A stretch of 8,537 nt of DNA from CAYUWG01 sp964448285 (GCA_964448285.1 CAYUWG010000117.1:1-8537), one strand, 5' to 3'. Shown: positions 1 to 6,964, counted from the first letter of the stretch. Numbers and translations are program-made. Notes: a model not told the origin generated them from the letters alone.

Positions 1-124
1 TCCTTCCTTCGATCTTAGACTTTCCCCATTCCTCGTAATTCACCAACGCTCTGCTGCCGGTCGCAGCGGCAGGGATCAGTACACCGGTACGCACTTTCAC
101 CATCATCGGGAAGAGATTATCACC
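1..124 (+). promoter_or_regulatory. 5' leader region of the arg operon, no gene seen
   Basis: This stretch precedes the first operon gene. It contains no ATG, GTG or TTG on the + strand, so no leader peptide of an attenuation system is visible here. The reading frame of the downstream acyltransferase stays open back to the window edge but offers no start codon before 125. A single ATTCA at 38-42 resembles half of an ARG box, but the partner half is missing, so I do not call an ArgR site. I found no convincing sigma-70 or Bacteroidetes-type (TTG / TAnnTTTG) promoter; the true promoter may lie left of base 1. Ribosome-binding potential before 125 is weak (GGGAAG at 108-113). Confidence 0.35.
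54..72 (+). other. small GC-rich hairpin in the leader
   Basis: CTGCCG at 54-59 is the exact reverse complement of CGGCAG at 67-72, leaving a 7-base loop. An alternative pairing, GCTGC (53-57) with GCAGC (63-67), would compete with it. No T-run follows, so it is not a classical terminator. It may be a remnant of the upstream gene's 3' end, part of the operon leader, or chance in GC-rich DNA. Confidence 0.2.
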
Positions 125-799
125 ATGGCATTTTCCATTACCGTCACGGTAGCGAATGAAACGCACGTCGCGTTTGCAGAAGAAATCGTCACCGCCATCG
201 AAGAAGCCGCAAAGGCCCGCGGCACCGGCATCGCGCGGAGAAGCGCGGAGTATATCCGCTTCAAGATCAGTGAGGGCAAGGCCATCATCGCACTGGTGCA
301 CGACGGCGAGAGCGGCCCCCGTTTCGCCGGCTTCTGCTACGTGGAAACGTGGAGCGAGAAAACCTACGTCGCGAACTCCGGGCTTGTCGTCATTCCGGAA
401 TACCGGCACAGCGGACTTGCGTGGATGATCAAGAAGCGCGCGTTCGATCTTTCGCGCGAGCGTTTCCCACAGGCGAAACTCTTCGGGATCACAACAAGCC
501 ACGCGGTCATGAAAATCAACACCGACCTCGGCTACGTCCCCGTGCCGTTCAGCGAGCTGACGAAGGACGAGGAGTTCTGGGCCGGCTGTTCCAGTTGCCC
601 GAATCACGACATCCTCTTGCGCACGAAGCGCGCGATGTGCCTTTGCACCGGAATGCTCTTCGATGCGAACGACCCGCGCTGCGAGCAGTCCGCGCGAACG
701 CAACGGCGCGACGTTCCCGAACGGAATGCCTCACCGATGAACGGTAATCCTGACCACCGCACGACGGAGGAAATGAGCGAGGGTGAATATGTCGGATAA
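125..799 (+). CDS. GNAT-family acyltransferase, candidate N-acyl(succinyl)glutamate synthase
   Basis: A 224-residue GNAT N-acyltransferase. The acyl-CoA pyrophosphate loop is R94-x-x-G97-x-A99, directly after the beta strand NSGLVVIPEY (84-93), which is the classical motif A arrangement. A GYVPV segment (136-140) follows. Residues 155-174 hold four cysteines as C155-x2-C158 and C172-x-C174, with His161 between them, a possible metal site. From memory, related GNATs sit beside argG in Bacteroidetes arginine clusters. The operon lacks argA and argJ, so this is the natural candidate for the first committed step, transfer of an acyl group from acyl-CoA to glutamate; that role is inferred. The start at 125 is the first possible start in its frame and gives the expected family N-terminus (a strand, then ANETH). 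Residues after about 180 form an Arg-rich, low-order tail whose coding overlaps the argG start by 11 bases. It acts in the cytosol. The fold is secure; the substrate is not. Confidence 0.85.
   Translation: MAFSITVTVANETHVAFAEEIVTAIEEAAKARGTGIARRSAEYIRFKISEGKAIIALVHDGESGPRFAGFCYVETWSEKTYVANSGLVVIPEYRHSGLAWMIKKRAFDLSRERFPQAKLFGITTSHAVMKINTDLGYVPVPFSELTKDEEFWAGCSSCPNHDILLRTKRAMCLCTGMLFDANDPRCEQSARTQRRDVPERNASPMNGNPDHRTTEEMSEGEYVG
779..783 (+). promoter_or_regulatory. ribosome-binding site deciding the argG start
   Basis: GAGGG lies 5 bases before ATG at 789. The same frame has a GTG at 783, but that codon overlaps this site, so 789 is preferred. A second strong purine block, GGAGG at 766-770, lies 18 bases before 789 and only 2 bases before an ATG at 773 that is in frame with the acyltransferase. 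Both sites are inside the upstream gene, so argG translation is probably coupled to it. Confidence 0.55.
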
Positions 800-1994
800 A
801 CGAATCGTCGTCCTCGCATTCAGCGGCGGGCTGGACACGTCGTATTGCGTGAAGTATCTGTCCGAAGTCTGCGGGCACGCAGTTCATACCGTGACGGTGA
901 ACGTCGGCGGCTTTTCCCAAGCGGAGTTGGACGACGTGGAGAAGCACGCGCGCGAGTTGGGAGCAACGGAACACCGGACGATCGACGTGACGGAGGAATT
1001 CTATCGTGATTGCATCCGCTACCTGGTTTTCGGAAACGTCCTTCGGGGTAACGTCTATCCGCTCTCAGTCAGCGCGGAGCGTTCATTCCAGGCGCGAGCC
1101 GTTGCGCGCTATGCGGCATCCGTTCGAGCGTCGTTCATCGCACACGGCTCCACCGGCGCGGGCAACGACCAGATCCGTTTCGATACGATGTTTCACATCC
1201 TGCTTCCCGATGTGGAAATCCTCACGCCGATCCGTGATCAACGGCTCAGCCGCGAGGAGGAAATCGATTTCCTCAGGGCGCACGGATACGAGCAGGATTG
1301 GCTGAAGGCGGCATACTCGATCAACAAGGGATTGTGGGGAACGTCCGTCGGCGGACGCGAGACGCTGACCTCGCACGAATTCCTTCCCGATGACGTCTTC
1401 CCTACGCCGGTCACCAAATCATCCGAGGAGCGCGTGCCACTGCACTTCACGCGTGGCGAACTCACCGGCATCGACGACGACCGCGACATGCATCCTGTCG
1501 ATGCCATCCGCCGGCTTCATGAAATCGCACAACCGTTCGGCATCGGGCGCGACGTTCACGTCGGCGATACGATCGTCGGTATGAAAGGCCGCGTCGGTCT
1601 GGAAGCAGCCGCACCGCTCATCATCATCAAGGCGCATCACACTCTCGAGAAGCACGTCCTTTCGAAACAGCAGCTTCTTCTCAAGGAGCAACTCGCAAGC
1701 GTCTATGGATCGTTCGTGCATGAAGCGCTCTTTCTCGAACCCGCGGCGCGCGACATCGAACGCTTCTTCGAATCGACGCAGGCGGCGGTCACCGGAAGCG
1801 TTTTCGTCGCACTAACGCCGTATCGCTTTCAAGTGCTCGGGATTCAGTCGCCGCACGACCTGATGAATTCCGCGTTCGGCGCATACGGAGAGATGAACAA
1901 CACGATCAGCGGAGACGACGCTCGCGGCTTTTCCAAAGTCCTCGCGACGCCGATGATGATCTACTACCGGACAAATCCGGAAGACGAACGATGA
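789..1994 (+). CDS. argG: argininosuccinate synthase
   Basis: Joins citrulline and aspartate with ATP to form argininosuccinate, the penultimate cytosolic step of arginine synthesis. With the ATG at 789 the protein has 401 residues, normal for the family; starting at GTG 783 adds two. The N-terminal PP-loop SGGLDTS (12-18) binds ATP, and HGSTGAGNDQIRF (119-131) is the nucleotide/aspartate/citrulline segment. SINKGLWG (177-184) and the C-terminal YGEMN (366-370) are also present. The opening AFSGGLDTSYCVKYL and the wording around 80-100 (VFGNVLRGNVYPLSVSAER) match my memory of the Bacteroidetes branch of ArgG rather than the proteobacterial or Gram-positive forms. It overlaps the acyltransferase by 11 bases and shares a 4-base ATGA with argC. 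No missing catalytic residue was noticed. Confidence 0.97.
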   Translation: MSDKRIVVLAFSGGLDTSYCVKYLSEVCGHAVHTVTVNVGGFSQAELDDVEKHARELGATEHRTIDVTEEFYRDCIRYLVFGNVLRGNVYPLSVSAERSFQARAVARYAASVRASFIAHGSTGAGNDQIRFDTMFHILLPDVEILTPIRDQRLSREEEIDFLRAHGYEQDWLKAAYSINKGLWGTSVGGRETLTSHEFLPDDVFPTPVTKSSEERVPLHFTRGELTGIDDDRDMHPVDAIRRLHEIAQPFGIGRDVHVGDTIVGMKGRVGLEAAAPLIIIKAHHTLEKHVLSKQQLLLKEQLASVYGSFVHEALFLEPAARDIERFFESTQAAVTGSVFVALTPYRFQVLGIQSPHDLMNSAFGAYGEMNNTISGDDARGFSKVLATPMMIYYRTNPEDER

Positions 1995-2968
1995 TACGCT
2001 GCGGCATCATCGGCGGCGCGGGTTTTACCGGTGGAGAGTTGCTGCGCCTTCTTCTCCATCATCCCGACGTGGAAGTCGTCTTCGTGCAAAGCGTCAGCCA
2101 GGCTGGCGAGCGTGTCAGCGCCGTCCATCGCGACCTTGCCGATGTAACGGACATCACCTTCGTCGCGACTGCCTCTTTCGACGTGGATGTCCTGTTCCTT
2201 TGTTTGCCGCATGGCGAAGCGAAGAAGTTCATCGATGACGTGAAACCGCCTTCACGCATTTTGCTCATCGACCTGAGCCGCGACCATCGCATCGATCCGG
2301 AGAAGCAGGGTTTCGTTTACGGACTGCCGGAGTTGAACGGAGCGTGCATCGCGCGCGTTCAGCGCGACGGCTTCAACATCGCGAATCCGGGTTGCTTCGC
2401 GACGTGCATTCAACTCGGTCTCCTCCCTCTTGCGAAGGAAGGCGCTCTGCACGCGAACGTTCACACGACTGCGATAACCGGTTCGACGGGCGCAGGCCAG
2501 TCGTCGGAACCGACGCTGCACTTCTCGTGGCGTCACGCGAACATGCAGGTGTATCAACCGTTCACGCACCCGCATCTTCAGGAAATCCGCCAGAGTCTCG
2601 TTGCGCTGCAACCGGGTTTCGCATCGACACATTTCTTCCTTCCCTTTCGGGGAAGTTTCACACGCGGGATCATCGCAACGACCTACCTTCCTTATGACGG
2701 CTCGACTTCCGACGCATCAAACCTCTATCGAGCATTTTATCAGACGCATCCATTCGTATCCGTGGTCGATCACAATCCCGATCTCAAATCCGTGGTGAAC
2801 ACGAACCGTTGTTTCATCTTTCCCGCTGTGCATGACGGGACGCTTCTCGTCGTCAGCGTGCTTGACAATCTTCTGAAAGGCGCCGCCGGGCAGGCTGTGC
2901 AAAACATGAACCTCGCATTCGATCTCGAAGAAACTCGCGGCCTCATGCTCAAAGCAAACGTGTACTGA
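1991..2968 (+). CDS. argC: N-acyl-gamma-glutamyl-phosphate reductase
   Basis: Reduces N-acylglutamyl phosphate to the semialdehyde with NADPH, the third step of the pathway. The 325-residue protein opens with the Rossmann dinucleotide loop GGAGFTG (8-14). The active-site cysteine is Cys135 in NPGCF, which forms the thioester with the substrate, and His214 in the STHFFLPFRGSFTRGI region fits the catalytic histidine. The length is slightly shorter than the roughly 340-350 residues of many ArgC proteins but usual for the short Bacteroidetes type. The start overlaps the argG stop as ATGA, with a modest GGAAG 7 bases upstream (1979-1983). The partner carbamoyltransferase predicts succinyl substrates, so this enzyme probably acts on N-succinylglutamyl phosphate; nothing in its own sequence that I can read proves that. 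Confidence 0.96.
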   Translation: MIRCGIIGGAGFTGGELLRLLLHHPDVEVVFVQSVSQAGERVSAVHRDLADVTDITFVATASFDVDVLFLCLPHGEAKKFIDDVKPPSRILLIDLSRDHRIDPEKQGFVYGLPELNGACIARVQRDGFNIANPGCFATCIQLGLLPLAKEGALHANVHTTAITGSTGAGQSSEPTLHFSWRHANMQVYQPFTHPHLQEIRQSLVALQPGFASTHFFLPFRGSFTRGIIATTYLPYDGSTSDASNLYRAFYQTHPFVSVVDHNPDLKSVVNTNRCFIFPAVHDGTLLVVSVLDNLLKGAAGQAVQNMNLAFDLEETRGLMLKANVY

Positions 2969-2974
2969 GACGCT

Positions 2975-4126
2975 ATGAATCTCTTCGACGTCTATCCCCT
3001 CTTCGACATTGAAATCGTTCGCGGCGACGGCGCATGGCTCTTCGACGCGAATGGTCAGCGCTATCTCGATTTCTACGGCGGCCATGCAGTCATCTCCGTC
3101 GGTCACGCGCACCCGCGTTTTCTCCAGGCGCTGAACGAACAGGCCGGGCAGTTGATGTTCTATTCGAACTCGATTCGCAATCCCCTGCAAACGCAGCTTG
3201 CCGCGCTTTTGGGTGAACTCTCCGGATATCCGGATTACAATCTCTTCCTCTGCAATTCAGGAGCCGAAGCGAACGAGAACGCGATGAAGATTGCGTCATT
3301 CCACAACCGGAGGAAAACGTTCGTCGCGGTGCATGGCGCATTCCATGGGAGAACCAGTGCAGCGCTTTCCGTCACGGATTCCACGTCGATCAAAGCGCCG
3401 ATGCACGATGACGCGAACGTCAGTTTCGTCCCGCTCAACGACGTCCCGGCGATGGTGGACGCGATAGATGAAGACACCTGTGCGTTTATCGTCGAAGGGA
3501 TACAGGGCATTCGTGGCGTGGTTGAACCGGATGGAGCGTTCCTTCGAGCCGCACGCAAACGATGCGACGAAGTCGGTGCGATGCTCATTCTCGATGAAGT
3601 CCAGTCGGGATGTGGACGCACGGGGACGTTCTTTGCCCACCAATCATCAGGCGTCCGTGCCGACGTGATCACCGTTGCGAAGGGAATCGGCAATGGCTAT
3701 CCCGTCGCGGCTGTTCTTATCGCGCCGCACGTTGAGGCGAAGCACGGAATGCTCGGCACGACGTTCGGCGGAAATCATCTTGCCTGCGCTGCGGCGCTCG
3801 CCACGCTTTCGATCATTCGCGATGAGGACGTGATGCATCGATGCGAACGCATGGGACGCCTTCTCCGTGAACGGATCGAGACCATGCCCGGAGTCGTGGA
3901 GGTACGCGGGCGCGGCTTGATGCTTGGCATTTCGTTCACAGTCCCCGCGAAGCGAATTCGTACAGCGCTGCTCAACCGCCACCGCATATTCACCGGCTCT
4001 TCCGACGATCCGCACACGCTGAGACTTCTGCCTCCGATGATCATAGCGGAAGAGCATGGCGACCATTTTCTCGATGCGCTGCAAAGCGTGCTCGTTCACG
4101 AAACCATAGAAGAACCGATCCCATGA
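2975..4126 (+). CDS. argD: N-acylornithine aminotransferase (PLP, class III)
   Basis: Converts the N-acylglutamate semialdehyde to N-acylornithine using glutamate as amino donor. The 383 residues carry the fold-type I class III aminotransferase set: GGHAVISVGHAHP (35-47), NSGAEANEN (94-102) for PLP phosphate binding, EGIQGIRGV (174-182), DEVQ (207-210) contacting the PLP ring, the Schiff-base lysine Lys236 in VAKGIGNGYP, and GTTFGGNHLAC (261-271). The N-terminal NLFDVYPLFDIEIV is typical of the Bacteroidetes ArgD branch. It starts 6 bases after argC, the only non-overlapping junction in the operon, with no clear ribosome-binding site, and shares ATGA with the next gene. Ornithine and succinylornithine aminotransferases (AstC type) are close relatives; the operon position makes the biosynthetic role much more likely. 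Confidence 0.95.
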   Translation: MNLFDVYPLFDIEIVRGDGAWLFDANGQRYLDFYGGHAVISVGHAHPRFLQALNEQAGQLMFYSNSIRNPLQTQLAALLGELSGYPDYNLFLCNSGAEANENAMKIASFHNRRKTFVAVHGAFHGRTSAALSVTDSTSIKAPMHDDANVSFVPLNDVPAMVDAIDEDTCAFIVEGIQGIRGVVEPDGAFLRAARKRCDEVGAMLILDEVQSGCGRTGTFFAHQSSGVRADVITVAKGIGNGYPVAAVLIAPHVEAKHGMLGTTFGGNHLACAAALATLSIIRDEDVMHRCERMGRLLRERIETMPGVVEVRGRGLMLGISFTVPAKRIRTALLNRHRIFTGSSDDPHTLRLLPPMIIAEEHGDHFLDALQSVLVHETIEEPIP

Positions 4127-5079
4127 AACGCTTCCTCTCCGTTCACGACGTCGACAACCTGCCGTCTCTTCTCTCCACAGCCCTTCGATTCAAAACCGAT
4201 CCGTACTCCGGCGAGGCTCTCGGCAATCGCAAGACGCTCGGGCTGATCTTCTTTCAACCGAGCCTTCGAACGCGAATGAGTACGCAGAAAGCCGCGCGTC
4301 ATTTGGGCATGGAGGTCATGGTCATGAACGTCGGGCAGGATGCGTGGCAGTTGGAATTCAGCGACGGCAAGATCATGAACGGCGGCGCGTCGGAACACGT
4401 TCGCGAAGCTGCAGCGGTCATCGGCGAATATTGCGATATCATCGGCGTGCGCTCTTTCCCGTCGTTGACGGACCGCGATGCGGATTATAGCGAGATGGTG
4501 TTCCATGCATTCTGTCGTTACAGCAACGTCCCCGTCATCAGCCTCGAATCGGCGGCACATCATCCATTGCAGGGATTCGCCGATCTCATGACGATCGAAG
4601 AACTCAAAACGAAGGAGCGTCCGAAAGTCGTCCTGACGTGGGCGCCGCACCCGAAAGCGCTGCCGCAAGCGGTGCCGAACTCCTTCGCCGAGTGGATGCT
4701 TCGCGCCAACGTCGATCTCGTCATCACGCACCCTCACGGCTACGAACTCGACGAGCAATTCACCACGGGCGCGACGATCGAGTACGATCAACGGAAGGCG
4801 TTTGCGGATGCGGATTTCGTTTACGCAAAGAACTGGTCGAGCTATCGCGAGTATGGAAAAATCCTCTCGGACGATCCGGCGTGGAGAGTGACGATGGAGC
4901 ACTTGGCGCTGACGAACGATGCGCGATTCATGCACTGCCTGCCCGTTCGTCGCAACGTGGTTGTCGATGACGCCGTTCTCGACAGTCAACATTCCGTGGT
5001 GATCCGGCAGGCAGGGAACCGCGTCTGGACCGCGCAAGCCGTGCTCGGTGCGATGCTCAAAGCGATCGGTGAGAAATGA
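4123..5079 (+). CDS. argF': N-acylornithine carbamoyltransferase, predicted N-succinylornithine-specific
   Basis: Transfers the carbamoyl group from carbamoyl phosphate to N-acylornithine, giving N-acylcitrulline. The 318 residues match the AOTCase/SOTCase branch rather than standard ArgF. The carbamoyl-phosphate loop is S47-L-R-T-R51 followed by STQKAA, HPLQ lies at 147-150, WAPHPKALPQAVPNSFAEWM at 173-192, YAKNW at 234-238 and HCLPVRRN at 271-278. The specificity position (Glu92 in Xanthomonas AOTCase, Pro90 in Bacteroides fragilis SOTCase) is Ser90 here, in the segment GGASEH (codon 4390-4392). Published swaps at this site, as I recall them, show that replacing Glu with Ser, Pro, Val or Ala turns an acetylornithine enzyme into a succinylornithine enzyme. 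A succinyl substrate is therefore predicted. It overlaps argD and argB by ATGA. An ordinary ornithine carbamoyltransferase role is unlikely. Confidence 0.93.
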   Translation: MKRFLSVHDVDNLPSLLSTALRFKTDPYSGEALGNRKTLGLIFFQPSLRTRMSTQKAARHLGMEVMVMNVGQDAWQLEFSDGKIMNGGASEHVREAAAVIGEYCDIIGVRSFPSLTDRDADYSEMVFHAFCRYSNVPVISLESAAHHPLQGFADLMTIEELKTKERPKVVLTWAPHPKALPQAVPNSFAEWMLRANVDLVITHPHGYELDEQFTTGATIEYDQRKAFADADFVYAKNWSSYREYGKILSDDPAWRVTMEHLALTNDARFMHCLPVRRNVVVDDAVLDSQHSVVIRQAGNRVWTAQAVLGAMLKAIGEK

Positions 5080-5864
5080 AACTCGTTGTCGTGAAGATCG
5101 GCGGCGCCATCATCGACGACGATGAACGCTTGCAGGAGCTGTTGCACAACGTTGCGGCGGTCGGGCATCCATGCATTCTCGTCCACGGCGGAGGAAATAT
5201 CCTTTCGGAATACTCCCGGAAGCTGGGGCTCGAAGTGGAAATGCGTGAAGGTCGCAGGCGCACCGACGCAGCAACGCGCGACCTTGCCCTGATGGTGTAT
5301 GGAGGCTTGATCAACAAGAAAATCGTTGCGGCGTTGCAGTCGCTTGGATGTAACGCCATCGGAATGACCGGCGCCGATGCGAACGCGATATCCGCCGTGC
5401 GCAGACCGGAAGTCGATGGATTCGACTTCGGCTTTGTCGGGGATATTTCCGCAGTGAATACGGAAGTGATCGAAGTGCTTCTCAGGCAAGGATTGCTTCC
5501 CGTCGTCAGTCCTTTGACGCATGATGGAAACGGAGCGATGTTGAATACCAACGCAGACACCATCGCGACTTCCGTCGCTGTCGCACTCGCGAAGCATTGG
5601 GAGGTGCACGTCCAGTTCTGCTTCGACCGCGTCGGCGTTTCGAACGGTGAGCGCGTGTTGAATTCGCTGTCGTATTCCGAGTATCTCGAACTTCGCGCGC
5701 GCGGCGTGGTCACTGACGGCATGATTCCAAAACTCGACGCAGCATTTGCCGCGCTTCGAAACAGGGTTGCGCGAGTTGTCATTCACGCGCCGGATGCGCT
5801 TGCAGCTTCCCTTGAAGGCGAAAGCATTGGTACTGAACTCCTACTGACGAGGGAGACTGCGTGA
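5076..5864 (+). CDS. argB: N-acylglutamate kinase
   Basis: Phosphorylates the gamma-carboxyl of N-acylglutamate with ATP, the second step. The 262-residue amino-acid-kinase fold shows Lys7 in KIGG (7-10), the glycine loop VHGGG (36-40), EGRRRTDA (58-65) for substrate carboxylate binding, LNTNAD (156-161) with Asp161, Asp184 in CFDRVGV, and Lys219 in GMIPKL. These align by eye with Lys8, Arg66, Asn158, Asp162, Asp181 and Lys217 of E. coli NAGK. The protein begins directly at the first beta strand and lacks the extra N-terminal helix found in arginine-inhibited NAGKs. Feedback control by arginine through that helix is therefore not expected. The start shares ATGA with argF', behind GGTGAG at 5068-5073. 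The acyl group is presumed succinyl from the neighbouring carbamoyltransferase. Confidence 0.95.
   Translation: MKLVVVKIGGAIIDDDERLQELLHNVAAVGHPCILVHGGGNILSEYSRKLGLEVEMREGRRRTDAATRDLALMVYGGLINKKIVAALQSLGCNAIGMTGADANAISAVRRPEVDGFDFGFVGDISAVNTEVIEVLLRQGLLPVVSPLTHDGNGAMLNTNADTIATSVAVALAKHWEVHVQFCFDRVGVSNGERVLNSLSYSEYLELRARGVVTDGMIPKLDAAFAALRNRVARVVIHAPDALAASLEGESIGTELLLTRETA
5849..5855 (+). promoter_or_regulatory. ribosome-binding site supporting the GTG start of argE
   Basis: GAGGGAG sits 5 bases before GTG at 5861, good Shine-Dalgarno spacing. An in-frame ATG at 5873 would be 17 bases away. The GTG also forms a GTGA overlap with the argB stop, in keeping with the ATGA junctions elsewhere in the operon. 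Confidence 0.55.
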
Positions 5865-6964
5865 AGAGCGCAATGACAGACGAGTTGTATGACAAGGCGC
5901 TCGGTCTTCTCCGAAGATTGGTTGCGGTTCGCTCTTTCAGCGGCGAGGAATCCTTCGCAGCCGATATCATGGAAGAGTTCTTCGCCGGCAGCGCGTTCGT
6001 GTTATCTCGACATGGAGAGAACGTCATCGTTCGATCGCGGCATTTCGATGAAGGCAAACCGATCATTCTCCTGAACTCCCATCTCGATACCGTTCGCCCC
6101 GTGCACGGATGGACGCTCGATCCCTTCGTTCCGCACATCCGTGATGAGAAGCTTTACGGATTGGGAAGCAACGATGCCGGAGGCGCGCTCTGTTCGCTCG
6201 CAGTCGTCTTTCACCATGTTTCCGAGCGGCGTGATCTGCCCTTCAATCTCGTCTTCGCGGCAACGGCAGAGGAAGAGACAGCAGGACGGAACGGAATCGA
6301 GAGTGTTCTTCCCCATCTAGGCCGTATCGATATGGCCATCGTCGGTGAGCCGACGAATATGGAACTCGCGATTGCGGAGCGCGGCCTCCTCGTGCTGGAT
6401 TGCACTGCGCACGGCGTTGCAGGACATGCGGCGCGCGACATCGGCGTGAACGCGATAGACATCGCGCTCAAGGACATTCAGTGGCTGCATTCGTATCGCT
6501 TCGGGAAAACGTCCGCACTTCTCGGTGACGTGAAGATGACCGTGACCGGCATTTCCGGCGGCATCCAGCACAACGTCATCCCTGACCGGTGCACGTTCTA
6601 TGTCGATATTCGCGTCACGGATTGCTACACGCATGAGGAAATCCTCTCGACTATCAGGAGCAACATCGCAAGCGCCGTCGAGCCGAGGTCGATGCGGCTG
6701 CGTCCTTCCATCATCGAGGAAACGCACGTTCTGGTGCAATCGGCACGGAAGCTCGGCGTACCGTGCTTCGCGTCTCCGACAATGTCCGATCAGGCGCTTG
6801 TCCCCGTTCCTTCGGTGAAGATCGGACCGGGGAAATCCGAACGCTCGCACACGCCCGATGAATTCATCCTGCTGGAAGAATTGCGGCGCGGCATCGATGG
6901 GTATATCACTTTTCTTGAACAGATCTCTATGGAGATGACCGTTGAAACTCTGGACTCAAAATGA
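5861..6964 (+). CDS. argE: M20-family N-acylcitrulline/N-acylornithine deacylase
   Basis: A zinc amidohydrolase of the ArgE/DapE (M20) family, 367 residues from the GTG start. The dinuclear metal site can be read in order: His74 and Asp76 in NSHLDTV, bridging Asp105 in GSNDAGG, base Glu138 and ligand Glu139 in ATAEEE, Glu163 in VGEPT, and His330 in SERSHTPDEF. His189 in GVAGHAA lies in the lid/dimerisation domain, where DapE-type enzymes contribute a histidine across the dimer. In an acylornithine carbamoyltransferase pathway the deacylase acts after carbamoylation, so the likely reaction is N-acylcitrulline (predicted N-succinylcitrulline) to citrulline plus the free acid. A succinyl substrate would fit the kinship to DapE, a desuccinylase. 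A role in lysine synthesis is possible on sequence alone, but the operon makes arginine far more likely. It overlaps argB by 4 bases and argH by 23. Confidence 0.9.
   Translation: MKSAMTDELYDKALGLLRRLVAVRSFSGEESFAADIMEEFFAGSAFVLSRHGENVIVRSRHFDEGKPIILLNSHLDTVRPVHGWTLDPFVPHIRDEKLYGLGSNDAGGALCSLAVVFHHVSERRDLPFNLVFAATAEEETAGRNGIESVLPHLGRIDMAIVGEPTNMELAIAERGLLVLDCTAHGVAGHAARDIGVNAIDIALKDIQWLHSYRFGKTSALLGDVKMTVTGISGGIQHNVIPDRCTFYVDIRVTDCYTHEEILSTIRSNIASAVEPRSMRLRPSIIEETHVLVQSARKLGVPCFASPTMSDQALVPVPSVKIGPGKSERSHTPDEFILLEELRRGIDGYITFLEQISMEMTVETLDSK
6931..6934 (+). promoter_or_regulatory. ribosome-binding site supporting the TTG start of argH
   Basis: GGAG lies 7 bases before TTG at 6942. The next in-frame starts are GTG 6981 and ATG 6984. 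The purine block before them (GAGGAAG, 6975-6981) leaves only 2 bases before the ATG and overlaps the GTG. The ATG at 6961, in an ATGA overlap with the argE stop, is out of frame with argH. Confidence 0.5.

Noticed and set aside
31..45. Possible ArgR (ARG box) operator around ATTCA at 38-42
   Set aside because: Only one half-site is present; the matching TGAAT half at the right distance is absent.
15..124. Possible C-terminus of a minus-strand gene ending at a TAA (15-17)
   Set aside because: The frame is open but short within the window, has no recognisable residues, and no start can be seen, so it is not supportable.
4096..5037. Long 313-codon open frame on the minus strand opposite argF'
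   Set aside because: It lies almost wholly antisense to a strongly supported enzyme gene and its translation shows no recognisable motif. Long antisense frames are expected where GC-rich codon use suppresses stops on the opposite strand.
4123..5079. Ordinary ornithine carbamoyltransferase (ArgF)
   Set aside because: The STQKAA loop, the WAPHP...PNSFAEW segment and HCLPVRRN fit the N-acylornithine branch, and the M20 deacylase downstream fits removal of an acyl group after carbamoylation.
5622..5640. Apparent loss of the canonical Asp segment in ArgB (CFDRVGV instead of an LSDVSGI-like motif)
   Set aside because: Asp184 aligns with the E. coli Asp181 position and CF(D/E)xxGV is, as I recall, usual in Bacteroidetes ArgB, so it is clade variation and not a defect.
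4986..5786. Two overlapping minus-strand open frames opposite argB
   Set aside because: Both are antisense shadows of argB, overlap each other in different frames, and have no domain-like pattern.
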